From: Cyprinodon diabolis
Taxonomy: Eukaryota > Chordata > Actinopteri > Cyprinodontiformes > Cyprinodontidae
Assembly (NCBI GenBank): GCA_030533445.1
Contig: CM060075.1
Location: 37,091,219-37,155,218, forward strand
Direction: 5' to 3'
DNA length: 64,000 nucleotides
Numbering within the stretch: the first letter of the stretch is position 1; every line of letters starts with the position of its first letter. Below, piece after piece: positions 12,401 through 27,400 of the stretch. The notes under the pieces were generated by a model. The model ran no database searches. It saw nothing but the letters and a program-made list of their open reading frames with translations, and was not told the DNA's origin. Both the position numbers and the translations under genes were made by a program.

Positions 12401-15400
12401 GAAAATGACTGATTATTCAGAATAAGCAAAAATTATTTGAATAAATTTAAAATCTAAAAAGTCGGGATCAATTGGGCCATGATTGATTTAATTGATAAAA
12501 TAATTAGCCATATAGATTACAAATATGTGTTATATTTTATAGATTAAAAGAGACAAATTCTGCACATTTTGATCCACAGGCAGCTTTAGTCAGGAAACTT
12601 CAGACTAAACATTTATTCAGAAAAATATAGCAGAGAGAAAATGTGGTGAACTTCTTGATTCAGCAGCTTTCTAAAGCAATATAGCCTGGCGTTGCTTTTC
12701 CCAGCAGCTTACTGTTAGCTCATTTTTTGTTGTCTGTCTGACTGTTGGTGCTTTTACTGCTGTGGCTAGAAAGCTTTAGAGGATTCAAACTCCTGTTTAT
12801 TGTCACCAAACCTCCTAGTTGTAAAACATGATGTTTTAAACTCAAATGACAGAGATTCAGATGCTAAATGTGCTGTTTGGGTGAAACTGATGTCAAATGA
12901 ACTCATTCTGACATACAGGATGGCAACTGAAAAAGCTTCTGTTGATCCACAGCAGGTTAAAGAAATGAATAGATTGATCAATTGAAAATAGGTGCATTAA
13001 TGGACATTAACATTGATGTAATTAATTGCTTATGACAGCATATTGTAGTATCACAGTCTTTAGACCGCTTATCTTCCTTTTCAACCTTCTTTTCCTTGTA
13101 TTTTAAATCTGTTCTCTATCTTCCCACCTCTCTGACAAGTTTCTTGCCTTAGTTTTTAATGTATTCCCTTTACATGCTGCCAAATCTTTTGCTTCTCTCA
13201 ATTACTTTATCATTTGTCTTGTTTTAATTCATTCTACTGTTTCTATTTATTTAGGAACTGTTATTTGCTCTTTTGTACTGATGTTTTGTCCCTAACCTTT
13301 ACCTTTCTTTTTTATTCTCAATGTTTTCTGTGTCTAACATGAACTCTGGTCTGTTTGTTATTTATTCTTTAAAACTCACCACATCCAAATATTCCAGTCC
13401 TTTCCTTGTGTTCCTTCTCTGATCTTTTATCTCTGCATCTTTTTCCTCATTTCACTGTCATTCTTTACTTGTGTTATTGACCAGAGGTGGGTAGTATTCA
13501 TTTACTATAAACCAGTTACCAATTGATTAACTTTGAAAAAAAATGTTACTGATGGATTGGTTTTATAGCACAATATTCAGATTTTTTTATTTTTTTTTTA
13601 CTCTAAACCTCCCACAGATTTACAGCAATTCTGCAAAGATAATTGGACCAAAACTTTCTAATGTTTGATTACAGTTGTTTCAACTAAAGGGCCATGGCGT
13701 TAGGTTCAGAAGGCAATCATTTGTTCACTCAGGGCCATGTAGGTTTTATTTGATTCCTTCCTTAATAATAACATATTTTATCATAAATCTTGTATGTTGT
13801 CTCAAACCAAAACTTCTGGTTTTAATGTTCTTAAACACTGAAGGTGACCAACATGCATAAAACAAAAAGAAATCAGGAAGAGGTTGAACCTATTTTCACA
13901 CAGTAAGCAGTTACTCTGCTCTAGCTTGGATACAATAACTACTGCAAGTACTTCGTTTATAAGGTTTAGGTCAAAAACCTTTTCTTTAAGAAAGAAAAAT
14001 GGCATTTCCCCCCAAAAAGTTTATTTTGCACTAAGGTTATATATTTATATTTGCTTTGAAATGCAACAATGCGTTTTTAACTGATAACATTAGAAGAAGT
14101 AGCATTAAAACAGGTGTTATGATCATTAACTCTGTCCTTGTTATGTGTTTTTTTTTTAATGTTGAGTTTATTCTTGGATGACATCTTTTCTACTTTAACT
14201 TGAGTAAAAATATTTTTATATTTCACTTCCTTGAGTAAAATTTTTGTTGTTAAATCATTTCCACAGTAACGGCATGCCTCCTTTTTTCTTCATCCCTTAC
14301 TTTCTTGTCTTATTTTACCAGTACATTTTTAAAAATCTTTTCCTCTTCTGTCCATCTTTGGCCATACCGTACACCCAGATCTCTTCTTCTGTGTCAATGC
14401 TTTTTATTCTTGCCGTCCCCTTTAAATGTGACCCTCTCCAAACTTCCCGTCATCCAGACCTGCAGCCGTCCTTCCTTCCTCCATATTCCATCTCCATCTT
14501 CTCACCTCTATAATCTTTTTTTCCTGCCGTCTTGCCAGTTTTTTTTTCCTCTCCATCCCTCCCTCCTTCCTTCCATCCCCTTGACAGTGACTGTTGGCCT
14601 CCTTCTCCCCCTCTTCCTCTCCGGGATAAATAAAACATGCTTGTGTTTGGTGACATATGGACACAGCTCACTGTGGCATACTAATCACACACACACACAC
14701 GCCCCTACCTGATCTATAAGTGTGTGTATGTGTGTTTGTTGAGCATTAGTGGAACCCAGAGAAAACATTTGCTCACTTATGATCGCTCATTAGCTCCCGC
14801 ACACACACACACTACATATATGGCAAACACACACTTGGCAGTCGTCGGATGTCGCATTCCGCCTCGGCAGCACACACGCAGAGTCGGCCGTCTTAGCGGC
14901 CCCGCGTCCATGGAGACACCACGTTGCCAGGGGAGACGGGCTGTTGTTTACGACCTCGCGGGCGCCACACCGATGGGGGGCATCGGCTGATCGCAGATGG
15001 ACATTTATCACACCGTTAGAAAAACAGGGAGGCGAACTTCAAACTGGAGGGACAAGAAAACTGGATCAGAGGAAGATGAGGATGAAGAAGACGTGGTATA
15101 AGTTTGAAATAGTAAAAATATTTACCAAATGAAAAAAAAAAACGCTAAAAAGAAGGTGGAGCAGACATTTAAAAGAACAAAACAACATGGAAGAAGGTTG
15201 AAAAGTAGAGAAACAACTAGACAAGTGAAGGAAAAGGAGAATAAAGCAACAACGATGAGAAAAAACAGGGAGAGAGAGGCTTTAAACGACAACAGGAGAG
15301 TGATATCAGTTTAATTGGCCTCATCTTCTTCAACAAAGACGCTGTGATGATAAGCGTGGGAGTGTGTTACTGCGCGTGTGTGTGTGGTAACCTATGCAGG

Positions 15401-18400
15401 GTGCTGCGGCACTCATTTGACTTGTTAATTCACTTCAGAAACAACTCAATGCTTTGCCTTGTCCTCTAACACACGCACTCACACCAACACACACACACAG
15501 AGTCTCTACACCCCTGCAAAATAAACATATATTTATTTTCCATCCATGGGCTCTAACTCGCACAGACACACATTTTGAAGACTTGCACATCTGGGGTGAG
15601 CCTGCACACACAGATACAAACACCATCCCTACAGATGAAGAGCTTTCTGCCACATCCTGAAAAGAAAACACTTGTGTGAGCGCTCTCATGTGCACCTGCA
15701 GAGAACGAGAGATGAAGACGAGGGAGGAGAGGATGGCCGAAGCTCTGAAGTCGCATCAAGTCTTCTTCATCTTCCTCCTCCTCCTAGTTCTGCAACACTT
15801 TGAACTGTTCTGAACAAACACTGAACTGGTGACATTTAGCACTAGGCGCCCCCCACTGGTGTAGTCTGCAAATATTTTCTTTTAAATGTATTGAACTAGT
15901 AATTTCTGCTTTTTTACAAACAGAATCGCAAATTATAATCTGAAAATTGACAGGCAGAGAAAACAGGACAGGACTCAAGCATGTCACCTGTTTGTCGGTG
16001 GGCTTAATAACCTGTAAATGCTTCCAGTTAGTATAGGCTTGTCTTTAAAACTAAACCATAAAGATATATTATATATATTTTTAGAATTGCCAAACACATA
16101 TGAAAATAGTTTATAAAAGTTTATTGGAGAGAAATATGAATAAATGAATGTCTACCTGCTTGCAATCTGAAATACTGTATCTGCCATACTGCCACGGCCT
16201 ATTCGTTTGGGTTAGAGGGAGATGATCGAGAAGGATTTTAGTCTAAGGGAAAGAAAATAAAAACAGGTCAGGAAATAAAATACAGCTTAATATTCAAATT
16301 CCATAAGTTTCAGTTTCAAACTGCAGTTGTATATTAATGAAGTTCTCCAGACCCACACCCTGTGTCATTTCAAAACATTTTGACTTTCCATGACCCAAAA
16401 TCAGTCTCTTCAACAATGGGCTATACATGTGAGAAAACCTCTCTTTAGAAAATGGCAATAATGGTTTTAAATCAAACAACAGGCTATATGAACTGGGTGG
16501 GACTCTGAGTACTATCCAGGATTGGGTGCCAACAGTTTTTTTTTTTTTCTTGCTCCTTAGGGTCTTCATGATTTTGAGAAAAATGGCTACATCCTGGATC
16601 TAAGGGGAGCTGTGTCATTGTCAGAAATAAGATGCTCAAAACGAAGTTCATGTATAGTATGAGAATAAGGTACTTGGTCACCTCGTTCCAATGATAATCA
16701 ATCAATTTTTGCAATTGTTTTATATGCTTATTGCCATTAAATGGCTATTGGCCTGTGCTAATATAGAGTTAATTTCAAGTTAAGAGACTTAAAGAAAGTG
16801 CTTTACTCTGCACTCAGTCTTTCACCCCTACATGCACACACTGATTGTGGCAAGCTATATTGTAGCCATAGCTGCCCTGGGGCTCACTGACAGAACCACC
16901 TTTGGAGGTGGAAAAACAGACCATTTCATATGACAAGACTCATCCGTTTTATAAAGATAACATCAGAAAATAAAAGGCCCAGGCTGAAAGGTAAGGTAAC
17001 CAGATAAAGAGCGGGCATTTGAGACATGGGTTGTACGGGCCAAACAACCACTTTGTTCTATTTAAAGGCGACATGTATACTCCTACTGCGTGATGATAAA
17101 GTCTTCGTGTGATCTGAGTGAGATTGCTCCGAGGCGCTCTACTCTAATATGCTCCCGGTTGAATAGGGTGCTCTGCAGAATCTGCAGTGCCGACGCTCCG
17201 CGGCACTTACTCTTTCAGTGGAACCCAAGGAACCACCGGATGTTTGAGGTTTCAGAAGAAAAAAGAAAATCAGGGTGGCTAGAAACTCAGAAAAGGCTTT
17301 AGAGAAAACTTTTATTTGGATGGACCTTAGAAAGTGTTGATAAACCGTTTAATAACATTGTGGTTTTGGATTCTGGGGGATCTACTTTAGAAGCAACAGC
17401 TGTAATAGTAGGTCACAATCAAATACCTTAAACAATCCATCTAGTCATTGTTGGGAGAGTTTTAATGAGTCAAATTCCTGTATCCAAATTGCTCTGGTTT
17501 TGTTGGTATTTGTTCAGGATGACTTTATGTACCCACTTCTTAAAAACATTGAAACAATTGGACACAGCATGCCATATGTAAACCCACAAAAATGGCTTTA
17601 TAAAGGCCTGTCTACTGCATCTATTAGATTTTTTTCTGACTGTTTTTACACACTGTAGGATGCTTTGTTCACTGCCACCACGCATGCCCGATGGTGCCTT
17701 CAGATTTGTCAGTTGTTTCCTAATTGTAATGTTCTCATACTCAGAGCTTGTCTGCAAGTGCACCGAGTACTAATTCCTTCTAGGTGCTTAACTTGGTGTT
17801 GTATTGCTTTTTGCAAGTGCATGTAAGCAGCTTAATGCAAAATATAAGGTTTATAAAAAAAGCTTCCCCAAATCAGGCCCTAAAATTAAAACAACTATTT
17901 ATACCTGACAAGTAGTGGAGCCCATAATTGTACCTCAAGGCTACAGAAGATTTTGGCAATTAACCATTTTGGGTCCATTTTGACCCATAGAAATGTGGCT
18001 TGTGTTAATTGAAAGGCACTAAAGGTGCAACCTGGTGTTTTCTGAATGCAAGTGTGGTTCTAAAGATGTTATTCATTAACATTTGCCCATCTAATATGAT
18101 TTTGTTATGGTTTCTTGTAACAAAGCTAAGCTTAAACCTTTTACTGAGCTTTTGTGATTGATCTTTAATGACTAGTTCTAATGCCTCAGGACTTCCAGTA
18201 AAATAGTTTACTTATGCAAAAACATCTGCAAGTCTTTTAAGTAACCCACAGAGTTTATTAGAAATACCCCAAATGGCTGGTGCAAAATGGCTGCAAATGG
18301 GTGTCTTGGACAGTCGGTGAAAGCTGAAGATGGGCGATCTAAGTGGCAGAGTGCTGAGTTGAAATCTCTTTGACTCAGCACAAGAGCAATCTACTGCATT

Positions 18401-21400
18401 AGTAAATTGGCACTCCTGAGTGCACACAGGAATAAAAAGGCAGCAAAACAAGAAAATCCAGAAGTGTGTTTCTAAATTCAGAACACAAAGAGCAATTTCT
18501 CTGTTTTCCTGTTTTGTTTTATTCAAAGTGTCACTCCGTCTTTTAGAGCACTTCTTTAGAGACGTAGGTGCAGTCAATTAAATATTTACAACTGCTGGCA
18601 AATGGGGTGGGTTTCACAGGAGCTCAGAAGGGGGTTCATATGTCTGAAAGATCTCCCTCAAGCCTACAGCAGCAAATCTTTAGCTATGAAAGAGCATCCC
18701 AAGCTACTGTAGACAGAGGAAACCTTATTTAGTTTTATCGTACCATCTGGTTTAGCTTGTAGGCTTTGGAGCAAGAAATTAGCCTGTAGTGTGTGTTGAT
18801 TGATAATATACAAAACAGCCTTTCTTAATTATAGGCTCCATGACCTTTTATCATCTTTATGTATTTAGGTATTAACTAACTTAAAAAACACTATGGTGAC
18901 AAAATATGCTTTCATGCATCTTTTTGAGGACCAACGTTATACGTTTTAAAGTTGATAGCTGCATGATTAACTTCTCCCACCTAGTTAGTGGACCACTCAT
19001 ACCTGCTCAGTCTTGTTCCGTACTGTTTTCCAGATGGTTGCCAGGTCGAGTAATGCTAACCGTTGGTAATTATTAGCAAATATTTAACTTACCTCTTCAA
19101 AACAAAACCAGCAACCTCCCTTGGGCTTTCTGAGCCCCCTTTCTTCCTAAAGTCTTCACCAACGCTCAAGATTCACCAATGTTTACCATCATTTTGAGAA
19201 CCTGTTAATTTTTATTTTGCTGAGAAGAAGCCATTTCTTAGCTGGGACACAGTATTTCAAGGATTTGTTGGGTTGCAAAGTCACTTTTACTATTACTATT
19301 GGTGGAGAATCCAATTATGATGACATTTGTGTCATAACCAGAAGAAAATATTCATATATTTTGGACCTGTCATACCATTTATAGTACCGTACAATCATTA
19401 CGCTGGTGAAGATTCTCAGTCATCCAGGTCATAGTCACTCCAAAAAAGTTAAAAGTTTTCCCAGTTTAAAGGCGTTTCGCTTCCTATCGAGAAAGCGAAT
19501 TAAATTCATTTTGAATTGAAAAAGCTTCCTGGATGGGAAACGAAACGTCTTCAAACTTGGAAACTAAGTCCGGTGGACACTTTGTTCTCATCATTATATA
19601 CTTTTTTAGTCTGTAAAATTCATTGTTTTATAATGGACCACTCTGGTAAGAAAATCCCTTTATGAGGATGTATTATTTCTAAAGCTTTAGTCATTTTGAT
19701 TAAAATTTTGTAGCTATAAATCTATGGCTTCTAGCTGAATTCTGATGGCAATCATGAGTTCTCAAACATCATCATCATTTTTTACCACCCCAGCTTAAAT
19801 TGTTCGCCAATCATATTGAGGTATTATGGTTAAAGGTGGGACATAAAGCTGTGATAAAAAAGAGCTGCTGAGCGCATAGTCAAACCAGAATAGAGATCGT
19901 CAGAAAGAGGAATAGCAACACCATACGTTGTGACTTCTCATGGTGTCTGCTGCTATTTCATTTGTTACCGTAATTGGCTAAAGCCAAAATTTGGTAGGGT
20001 TGCACTAGTTGTTGCTTTGCCCGATCAGGTGGTAATGTTCTCCCGAATGTCTCATCACTTCCTAAACATATTCACTGGGAGCAGTCCCAGATCAATATTG
20101 TGTAGAGGTATCTACACCAATCTAATTGCTACACCTAATCAGTCTAACTTGCCAAGTTACAGTATTAGCTATGGCCTATAAACAACTACAATAAACCCAT
20201 TGTATTTTATTTTAGACAATAAACATTTTGGTTTTAAAAGTTTGTAGTATATATTCTCTAAATAAGGACAGCCATAGGAATTTATAGAACTTTAAAACAG
20301 GCCAATGCCAAAAATCTGTAGATCATACTCACAGCAGCTACACTACAAAAAATAAAACAAACAAAAAAACTTCAACTGAAAGCCATACAACTTTTGGGAA
20401 ACTGTGCTTTAAAACAAAAAGGGGTAAATTGTATCTTTTGAGAGTCACAGTAAATTTTACAATCATCTTATCACTAATATTTTCTCTATTTTTGACTACT
20501 ACATTCTCATTTTATGCTGATGACTCCCTGTTTTGTTTTTTTGTTTGTTTTTGTAATACGTCTTCTTATCAACTCCATTTCGCAACTTTTACTTTCCTCC
20601 ATTTGCCCTTCGAAAAGCATTATGATGCACAGGAACAGAAAAACAGATGGGTAAATGAGGTGCAGACAGGCCACAGGGGAACACTGACACACATGCATGC
20701 ACAAACACACTCCCAGGTATTCAGGAAAATATATATTCTCTCTCTCAAACACACGCACAGACCCACACACACATGTCTATATGGTACTGGTGTCTTTGAA
20801 GCAGTCTGTCAATCAATCACACACTAATTCCCGAGGTTCCGTGGTCGCCATTTACGACAGGGGTCGATGCTCGGTAACCGTGGACACAGCGGACAGCCAT
20901 CGATCTGAGACAGAAAGAGAAGCAGAGCTGTGTGTGTGTGTGTGTTTGATAGTCATGATGGAGAACAGCATTGTGGCTCTGCCCTCAATATTGATCGACT
21001 CCTGGTTGCACTGAGGCGAAGCGGGCATTCTGACTCTGTGTCCGAATCTGTGTGTTCTTGATTGAGCATGTGTGTGAGTGTGTGTATGTGCTTTCCTATG
21101 TTTCTAGACATGCAACATAAAGTGTGTTAGACGATCAAGGTGTTCTTGAGAGGAGTAATCAATCAGCAAATACAGTGTTGACCCCACACAGGGACTTCAT
21201 TTTATTCACCTTTATTTTTTCTGTTCCTTTGTGCGCTCTCCTAAACGTAGCTGAAGATCTACGCTTGATCTTGAAAACCTGGTGAAATGTTTTTTTTTTA
21301 ATATTGTGTCATTTGATCTGTAACAACTTATCACTTATAAGTAGTACAAGTTATTGTTAATATTTCATCTGAAAGTTATTATCTTTCAAAGAATTAGGAT

Positions 21401-24400
21401 AAAAATGTCCGGTTGAAGGTCTGGCCCACTGTTTAAAAACTGGGAATACATCCGATGCTGCTCCTTGTGAATACTTGAATTAAACTTGCCCAGGTCAGTT
21501 GAGGAAGGTGAACATTGCCACCAGCCTGGTCTGCCACTGCTCAGATGTTGTCTTGAGACAGTTGTCCAGAGGTTTCTTTGTGCCAACTAAAGGTCCAAAA
21601 AAGGTCAAATTGCATCCAAGTATGATAGGTGTTCACAGCCATAGAGGCCACTGTTCTTCCATTACATGTCTGCTACAGCCATGCAAGGCCTCCCTCTTAA
21701 GCTTGACAATGATAATCCCTGCTGATGCCCTCTCATGGAGCTGGTGGTTCCTTTCTTGGCAGAAACTGATGATCATCAGGCCAGAGCTACCAGAAATGGC
21801 ATTTGCAATGAAGGCCCCTGTCCATTTGGACTCCAAGTCTCATATCTCCCATTGAAGATGATAGCATTTTAACTTTCAGGTTTGATTTGGTAGTTCTCAG
21901 CCAGACATTCCCATCAAGACCAGTGTAGGTTTTCTTGGTCAGCTTGTTTGTTCGCATCCAGGTCCAGCTTACTACCTGGATGTGTTTTGTCTCATTTGAA
22001 TAAGAGGGTTTTTTTTCTTACTATCTGCTTGCACTATAGTTTGTGTATGATTGCAGAGATGTGCTGGTGGTAATCCTGCCTGGAGTTAAAACAGTATTAC
22101 ATTTTGTCAGCGGGGTTTGATCGTTTCATATTGTCCTATTCCTGCATTTGGCAGTTCTCGGGCTGAATAATTTCAGAGAAAGTCTGCTGCATGTCATGTT
22201 AACCAATCACTGTTCAAAAGAAAGTATTAACAACTTTAGCTACTTTTAAAGCTCAAAAATGTAAAGATATTTAAGAAGACACATTCTTTAACATTTCAGA
22301 GTAAATATGACAATTTAGAAATGACAAACTTCTACTCTGCATCAGTCAGTGGATAATGTGACTATATGTATTAATTTGTCTAGGTTAGAATAACCTGCAT
22401 GCAGCTCTGTCCTTCATACCTTGCTCAGCCATCCATCCAGTCGACCTTCCATCAATCCATCCATTCTGCTTTAAATTAAATTTCAAACTCCTCCTCCCCT
22501 CCAACCATCCCGCCACCCCCAGCCACATCCCTCTACCTTGTTTTCTTTATAGCTTACAGACAACTGTACAGTGTGTAATGGACATTCCTGCAGGGCCGTC
22601 AAGCGTGACTGGGGCAAAACCAACTGACCTAAACACACACGCACACCAAAGTATGCAGAGATAAACATGAATGCATACTCTCTCCCTCACTCAGACACAC
22701 ATACTCTTAAACATAAAAGCATGCAGCACAATTGGAAAACTAACATGCACGCTTACTCACATAAGGGTAGCTGTACCGACACACACATACACTCACACAA
22801 ACACAGGGGGGTCATCTCTCTCACTCTGCTGGTTGCTCTGTATAGAAGTCAGTTCCAGGTCAGTGCACAGAGCTAAGGATCTTAGTCCTTATAAAACACT
22901 GTGCGTGTGTCTATGAGTTAATATACACTAGGCCCGAGGTGTCTAAAACTGCTCTAAACACTGGTGCTGAAAAGAGAGCTTGACATCGACCTGTCTTAAC
23001 TGTCACAATGTGTGCAGAAATGCATTCTGGGTAACAGCAGGTTGCGCCTAGACTGCCTGTTTGTGATTGGTTCTCTGCGAAAAACATTAGAATTGATGGG
23101 TTTCAGATCAGCTGACTGGGTGTAAGGACAAGGAAATGACTAACAGAGTTGTGTGTGTGTGTTTTAGGCCTGACCGCAGCAGCCATGGCCGAGCTGCAGA
23201 AGCTGCAGAAGATGAAGATGATGATGAGTCTCCAGAATGGCAATGAGTCCGACAACGATGACCTGCACTCCAACACAGGTGCATGACCCTCGCACAGACA
23301 AAGAATAAAACATGCCGACTAACAGGGGAGAGAGTTGCTTCTCGCACATTAAGACACAGGAAGAGTCCAGATATGGGGACACTGTGTGGAAGTTTGTGTG
23401 AACATTAGCAATAATCTACAGAAACCCCTGGAGATGAGTTAAACTTTTTAAGGCCGTTTGTTCTTTCTGTGCGCTGTAATGAACCCTACACCCACCTTAT
23501 CTGCTATCAGGCCTTTAGACTGTTATTTTGTTGTTTGCATCAGCAAAATGAACAAAACTAACGGTATCAGCAACTTGAGAAACTAGAGGAATAGTAGAAG
23601 AAAGGAGCTTCTAATAACCCCCAAACCAGTCAGAGAAACGTGTTCTTCTCAGGATAACAATGAAATTATTAGCAAAAGTTACAGGATTTCTTTAAACCTG
23701 GTCAGCTTTTCCTTTTATAAATAGATATCTCTCTAAAGATGATTCATTATACATTCTTGGAGAAATATCTAAAGGGATACAGAAGGGAGTTTGAATCATT
23801 AAAGTCTTCGGCTATATTCTTAAGTCCTTCTTCTCTATGCTCCTAAGTTTAGTCATTTTTTTACCTAATTTGTTTAATCCAATATTTTCTTCTTTTTTTG
23901 CTTGTTCCATCAGTTCAAACTAACTCATAAAACGATTGAGAGCAATGATTCCCAACCCACTGGGCTTTTTAGGTTCAACACCAAAAACTTTCTCAACATG
24001 TCCTACACATTATGGAAACTCATTGAGAGTCATCATTTACTTTTTTTGCATCATATATTGCTTTTTTATGGGCATTTCTGCCATGTCATTCTTACTTCTT
24101 TTTTTATTAAACTATTAAACCTTAAAAAAATCAAAAATGAACAAAAACAAAAAAAAGTGAACAAAAAATAGAGCTCTGTGGATTCATGGAGCAATATTTG
24201 AATATTAGGTAAAACGGTAAATTTTATGTTCTTTGTTTTGTTGGTTCAACAGGGTAAGCTCAAATATTTCAAGCATGTTTTGTTATTTAGATGATTTTAG
24301 CTTATATCAAATAAAACAAAAACTTGAGTGATTCAGGAAACACCGGTGAAGATTCTCATTCATCCAGGTCATAGTCATTCCAAAAAAGTTAAAAAACAAA

Positions 24401-27400
24401 CTTTGTTTTCCAAGTTTAAAGGCGTTTTGCTTCCCATCCAGGATGCTTTTTCAATTCAAAATGTCTGGATTAGAGTTGAGTACAAAGCTTTATAGAGTAG
24501 CACAACAGAGCCTTGTTATGGCTTAGAAAATATGAAAATTTAACCTCTGCATGTTCCTGCTTGGTCTTAGTCAACTCTTCTCCCAGACTTTCTGTCAATC
24601 GTTTAGGAGTTCAATGACAAGTCTGTATATTGAGCTTCGCAGGGTTGGAGTTTGGTCCCGGACCTCGGACAGCTCTTTGGTGTTAAAACTAATATCAAAG
24701 GAATCTGTAATGGATCAATTGGTCGTTCTCTGAGCCACATTTACACATATTCAGCCTGAGAAAGCCCCAATTCCTGCAGGAAGGTTAAGTACCAGCCCCC
24801 CAAACACCAGGCTTGGTTTTCAGGATAATCTGGTCGATCCGTCATAGTCTTGATTTAGTAGAGAAATAGTTGATGAAAATTGGGCTGTGTGGTCGGTCTG
24901 ATTTGGTCCCACTTTGGTCCAAAAATAGACGCTGAAAATTTCACTGGGTTGTCAATGTCTTCTGAAAATGACGGCTTTTCACATTTCACTTTTTAACCGA
25001 ATATAGATGTCATTTGGAAGTAAATCATCTTGTCTTTTCAATGAAATCGTGAACTTTAGTGAATGTAGTTTTGTCTGTTTGGTTAATATTTGGTCTCCAC
25101 CTCAAAAGGTATGTGTGTTATTTTTATCATGAGGCATGAAGGTCCACCTCTTATTTTAAGTTTATAACCCCCAAAATGACATTTGTAATAATGGCACTCG
25201 CTTATAGGACAGTCAGGATGGTTTAGGCATGGCCATCGCCAATCCCTGTGGTATCCTCTGTGCTTTAGGTCCAGCAGAGCTGAATGAAATGGCAGCATAA
25301 TCTCCTCAACATGTCATTTAGGATTCATTTGATTTTTATGTGCTCAATCAGTGAAACATTAAATCCATGCAGGGTGTTGGTCCTTCAGCACTGTCTATGG
25401 ATTACACCTTTTAAATCTGTTTATGTTGTAAAATTGAAATGTTGACATCCTGCTTTTGAGTTCATTTTTAAATGTTTTTAGTAATTTCTTCTTTTTTCCG
25501 CACTTTTTTTAAAGATAACCATCTGCTGTGTTTGTAGAGTCACTTTTTTCCGAAGATTTACCATAGTTTGGATAACTTTTTTTTACTATTTTTACTATTT
25601 TTTCTTCTCTTTTTTTCCTCTCTTTACCATTACTGTAATTTTAGAACCATACTGCACCCTTTGACATTTAGGATAGTTTTGTTTTTTTTAGCAGTGCATT
25701 TTCATAATCCCTTCAAAACTTATTTTCTGTTTATTCAATGAGTCACTGATGCTTTCATACAATCCCTCATAATAGTAAAGCTTTTTTTTAAGAAGGTGGG
25801 GCCTTAACCTGATCCCTGTGAAATAACCTGGAGCCAAAACAGTTAGATAACTTTAAAAAGAAACTCTGTTCAGATCTGAATGTTTTGTTTAGTTTGAATA
25901 TTGTTTTCTTTTTTTATATATATTACCTATAAAACTCAGGCACTCAAACTCTGCTGTTTGTTTCTCTGAATTATTAAAGATGAAAAAGACAAAAAGCAGC
26001 ACAAAAAATAAAGGAAGGAGCAAACCTTTCATTTGTTTCCACCCTGATTCTTCTCTGTTTTCTCCCTTTCTTCAGCTGACCTGGCAAATGGGTTGATAGA
26101 GTTACTCTTCCTCTCTACTGTCATTTCATTCTTTCCCCAAGTCGTTTTTTATTTATCCCCTCCTGCTCTCTTTTTCCTCGCCTCCTTCTGTCTTCTTTTC
26201 TTTGGATTGGAGTGATTTTTGTGCGCTCGCAGAGAGCCTTCTTTTCTTTGTTCGACCTTGTTTTCTTTGTGCGAGACACTCACACCGGCCTGGGAAACTG
26301 TGGCGGACAATAGAACAGAGGAACCAGCGTATGAAATGAAAAAAGAAAATAAAACGAGGGAGGGGGGGGGGGGGGGGAGAGATGCTCTGGTGTTGGGTGG
26401 GTGGAAGTCGATCGCTCAGGCCTGTTCGGATCGCGGTGACAGAATAAAAATGAGAAAAATACAGATTGGAGGGGAGAAAGAATGACAGCAGAGATGGAGA
26501 AAAAGAGGTTTTATGTGTCAATAGACACCATATCTCTGTTATAAGAGGAAGAGAGTGAGACGAGGTGGAGCTGGGAAATAAAAGCCAAATAACTGTGATA
26601 AAGAAAAGATAAATGGGGTGAATAAAAGGGGAAGGATGGGAAAAATACTGCTTGTATAGGGAAAAAAAACTGACTTTACACGAAAGTCTGAATATCAGTT
26701 ATTGAAGATATTCTGTAAGTTTAAAGATTGTTTTAAAAAGTATCTGTGTCATACCAAGGAAACTGTGGCAATGTCTTTTAAAACAAAACTATAAAGACAT
26801 CATGTCTTAGAAAAGCTACAGTGGCCAATAACGAAGCTGGACTCATTTGTTCACATTAGAGTATTTGTGCTTTTTTTAACAAATACAGTTTTCAACTATT
26901 CATCTAAAGTGAAGAATCCCACCTAAGAAATACTTTGGTTTTCTGCAGCCAGAGAACCAGCTTGAAGCTACATCATCACTGCACTAAAGCAGTGGCATTG
27001 GCTTGAAATCTCTTCAATATTTCAGGAATATTTATAACGGATTTTCTTATAGATAACGTTCTTTACTCAGCTTATCATAAATATTAACATAATAGGCTAA
27101 TATCTTAAGGATTCTGCAACTTCTACACCTAAGAAAGGTGATCTGACATGGAAACTATTTTGTTTTAGAAGTTTGAAGTCTTAACTTTAAAGTTGAATTT
27201 TTACATATTTCTTTCATTTTTAGCAAATAGTATAAAGATGCTTTGGTATGAAAGATGCTTTTTGAGTTAATGTCTAAGAAAGTATATTTAAAAGAGTTGA
27301 CAGAGGGTTGTGGAAACAAAGTTAGGAGCTCTAAACCAGGTGAATGCTGCTCCTTTCTGCCAGCTGGAAGCTTTCTCTGTGGTTTATTTAGAGTTTAGAG

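Larger units (their letters stand above)
6446..23167 (+). other. dach2: large dach2 intron (16.7 kb)
   Basis: Phase-1 intron between the SRPGRPPKR and LTAAAMAE exons. It holds repeat copies (7095-7270, SINE 8298-8740, AT-rich elements at 11191-11553, 12394-13040 and 13490-14245, a fold-back repeat at 19402-19575), long pyrimidine- or purine-rich tracts (9200-10300, 11750-12080, 14240-14640, 15040-15310), a CpG-rich island-like block at 14840-15010, and possible retroelement remnants at 16290-18580 and 21386-21855. Confidence 0.85.
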
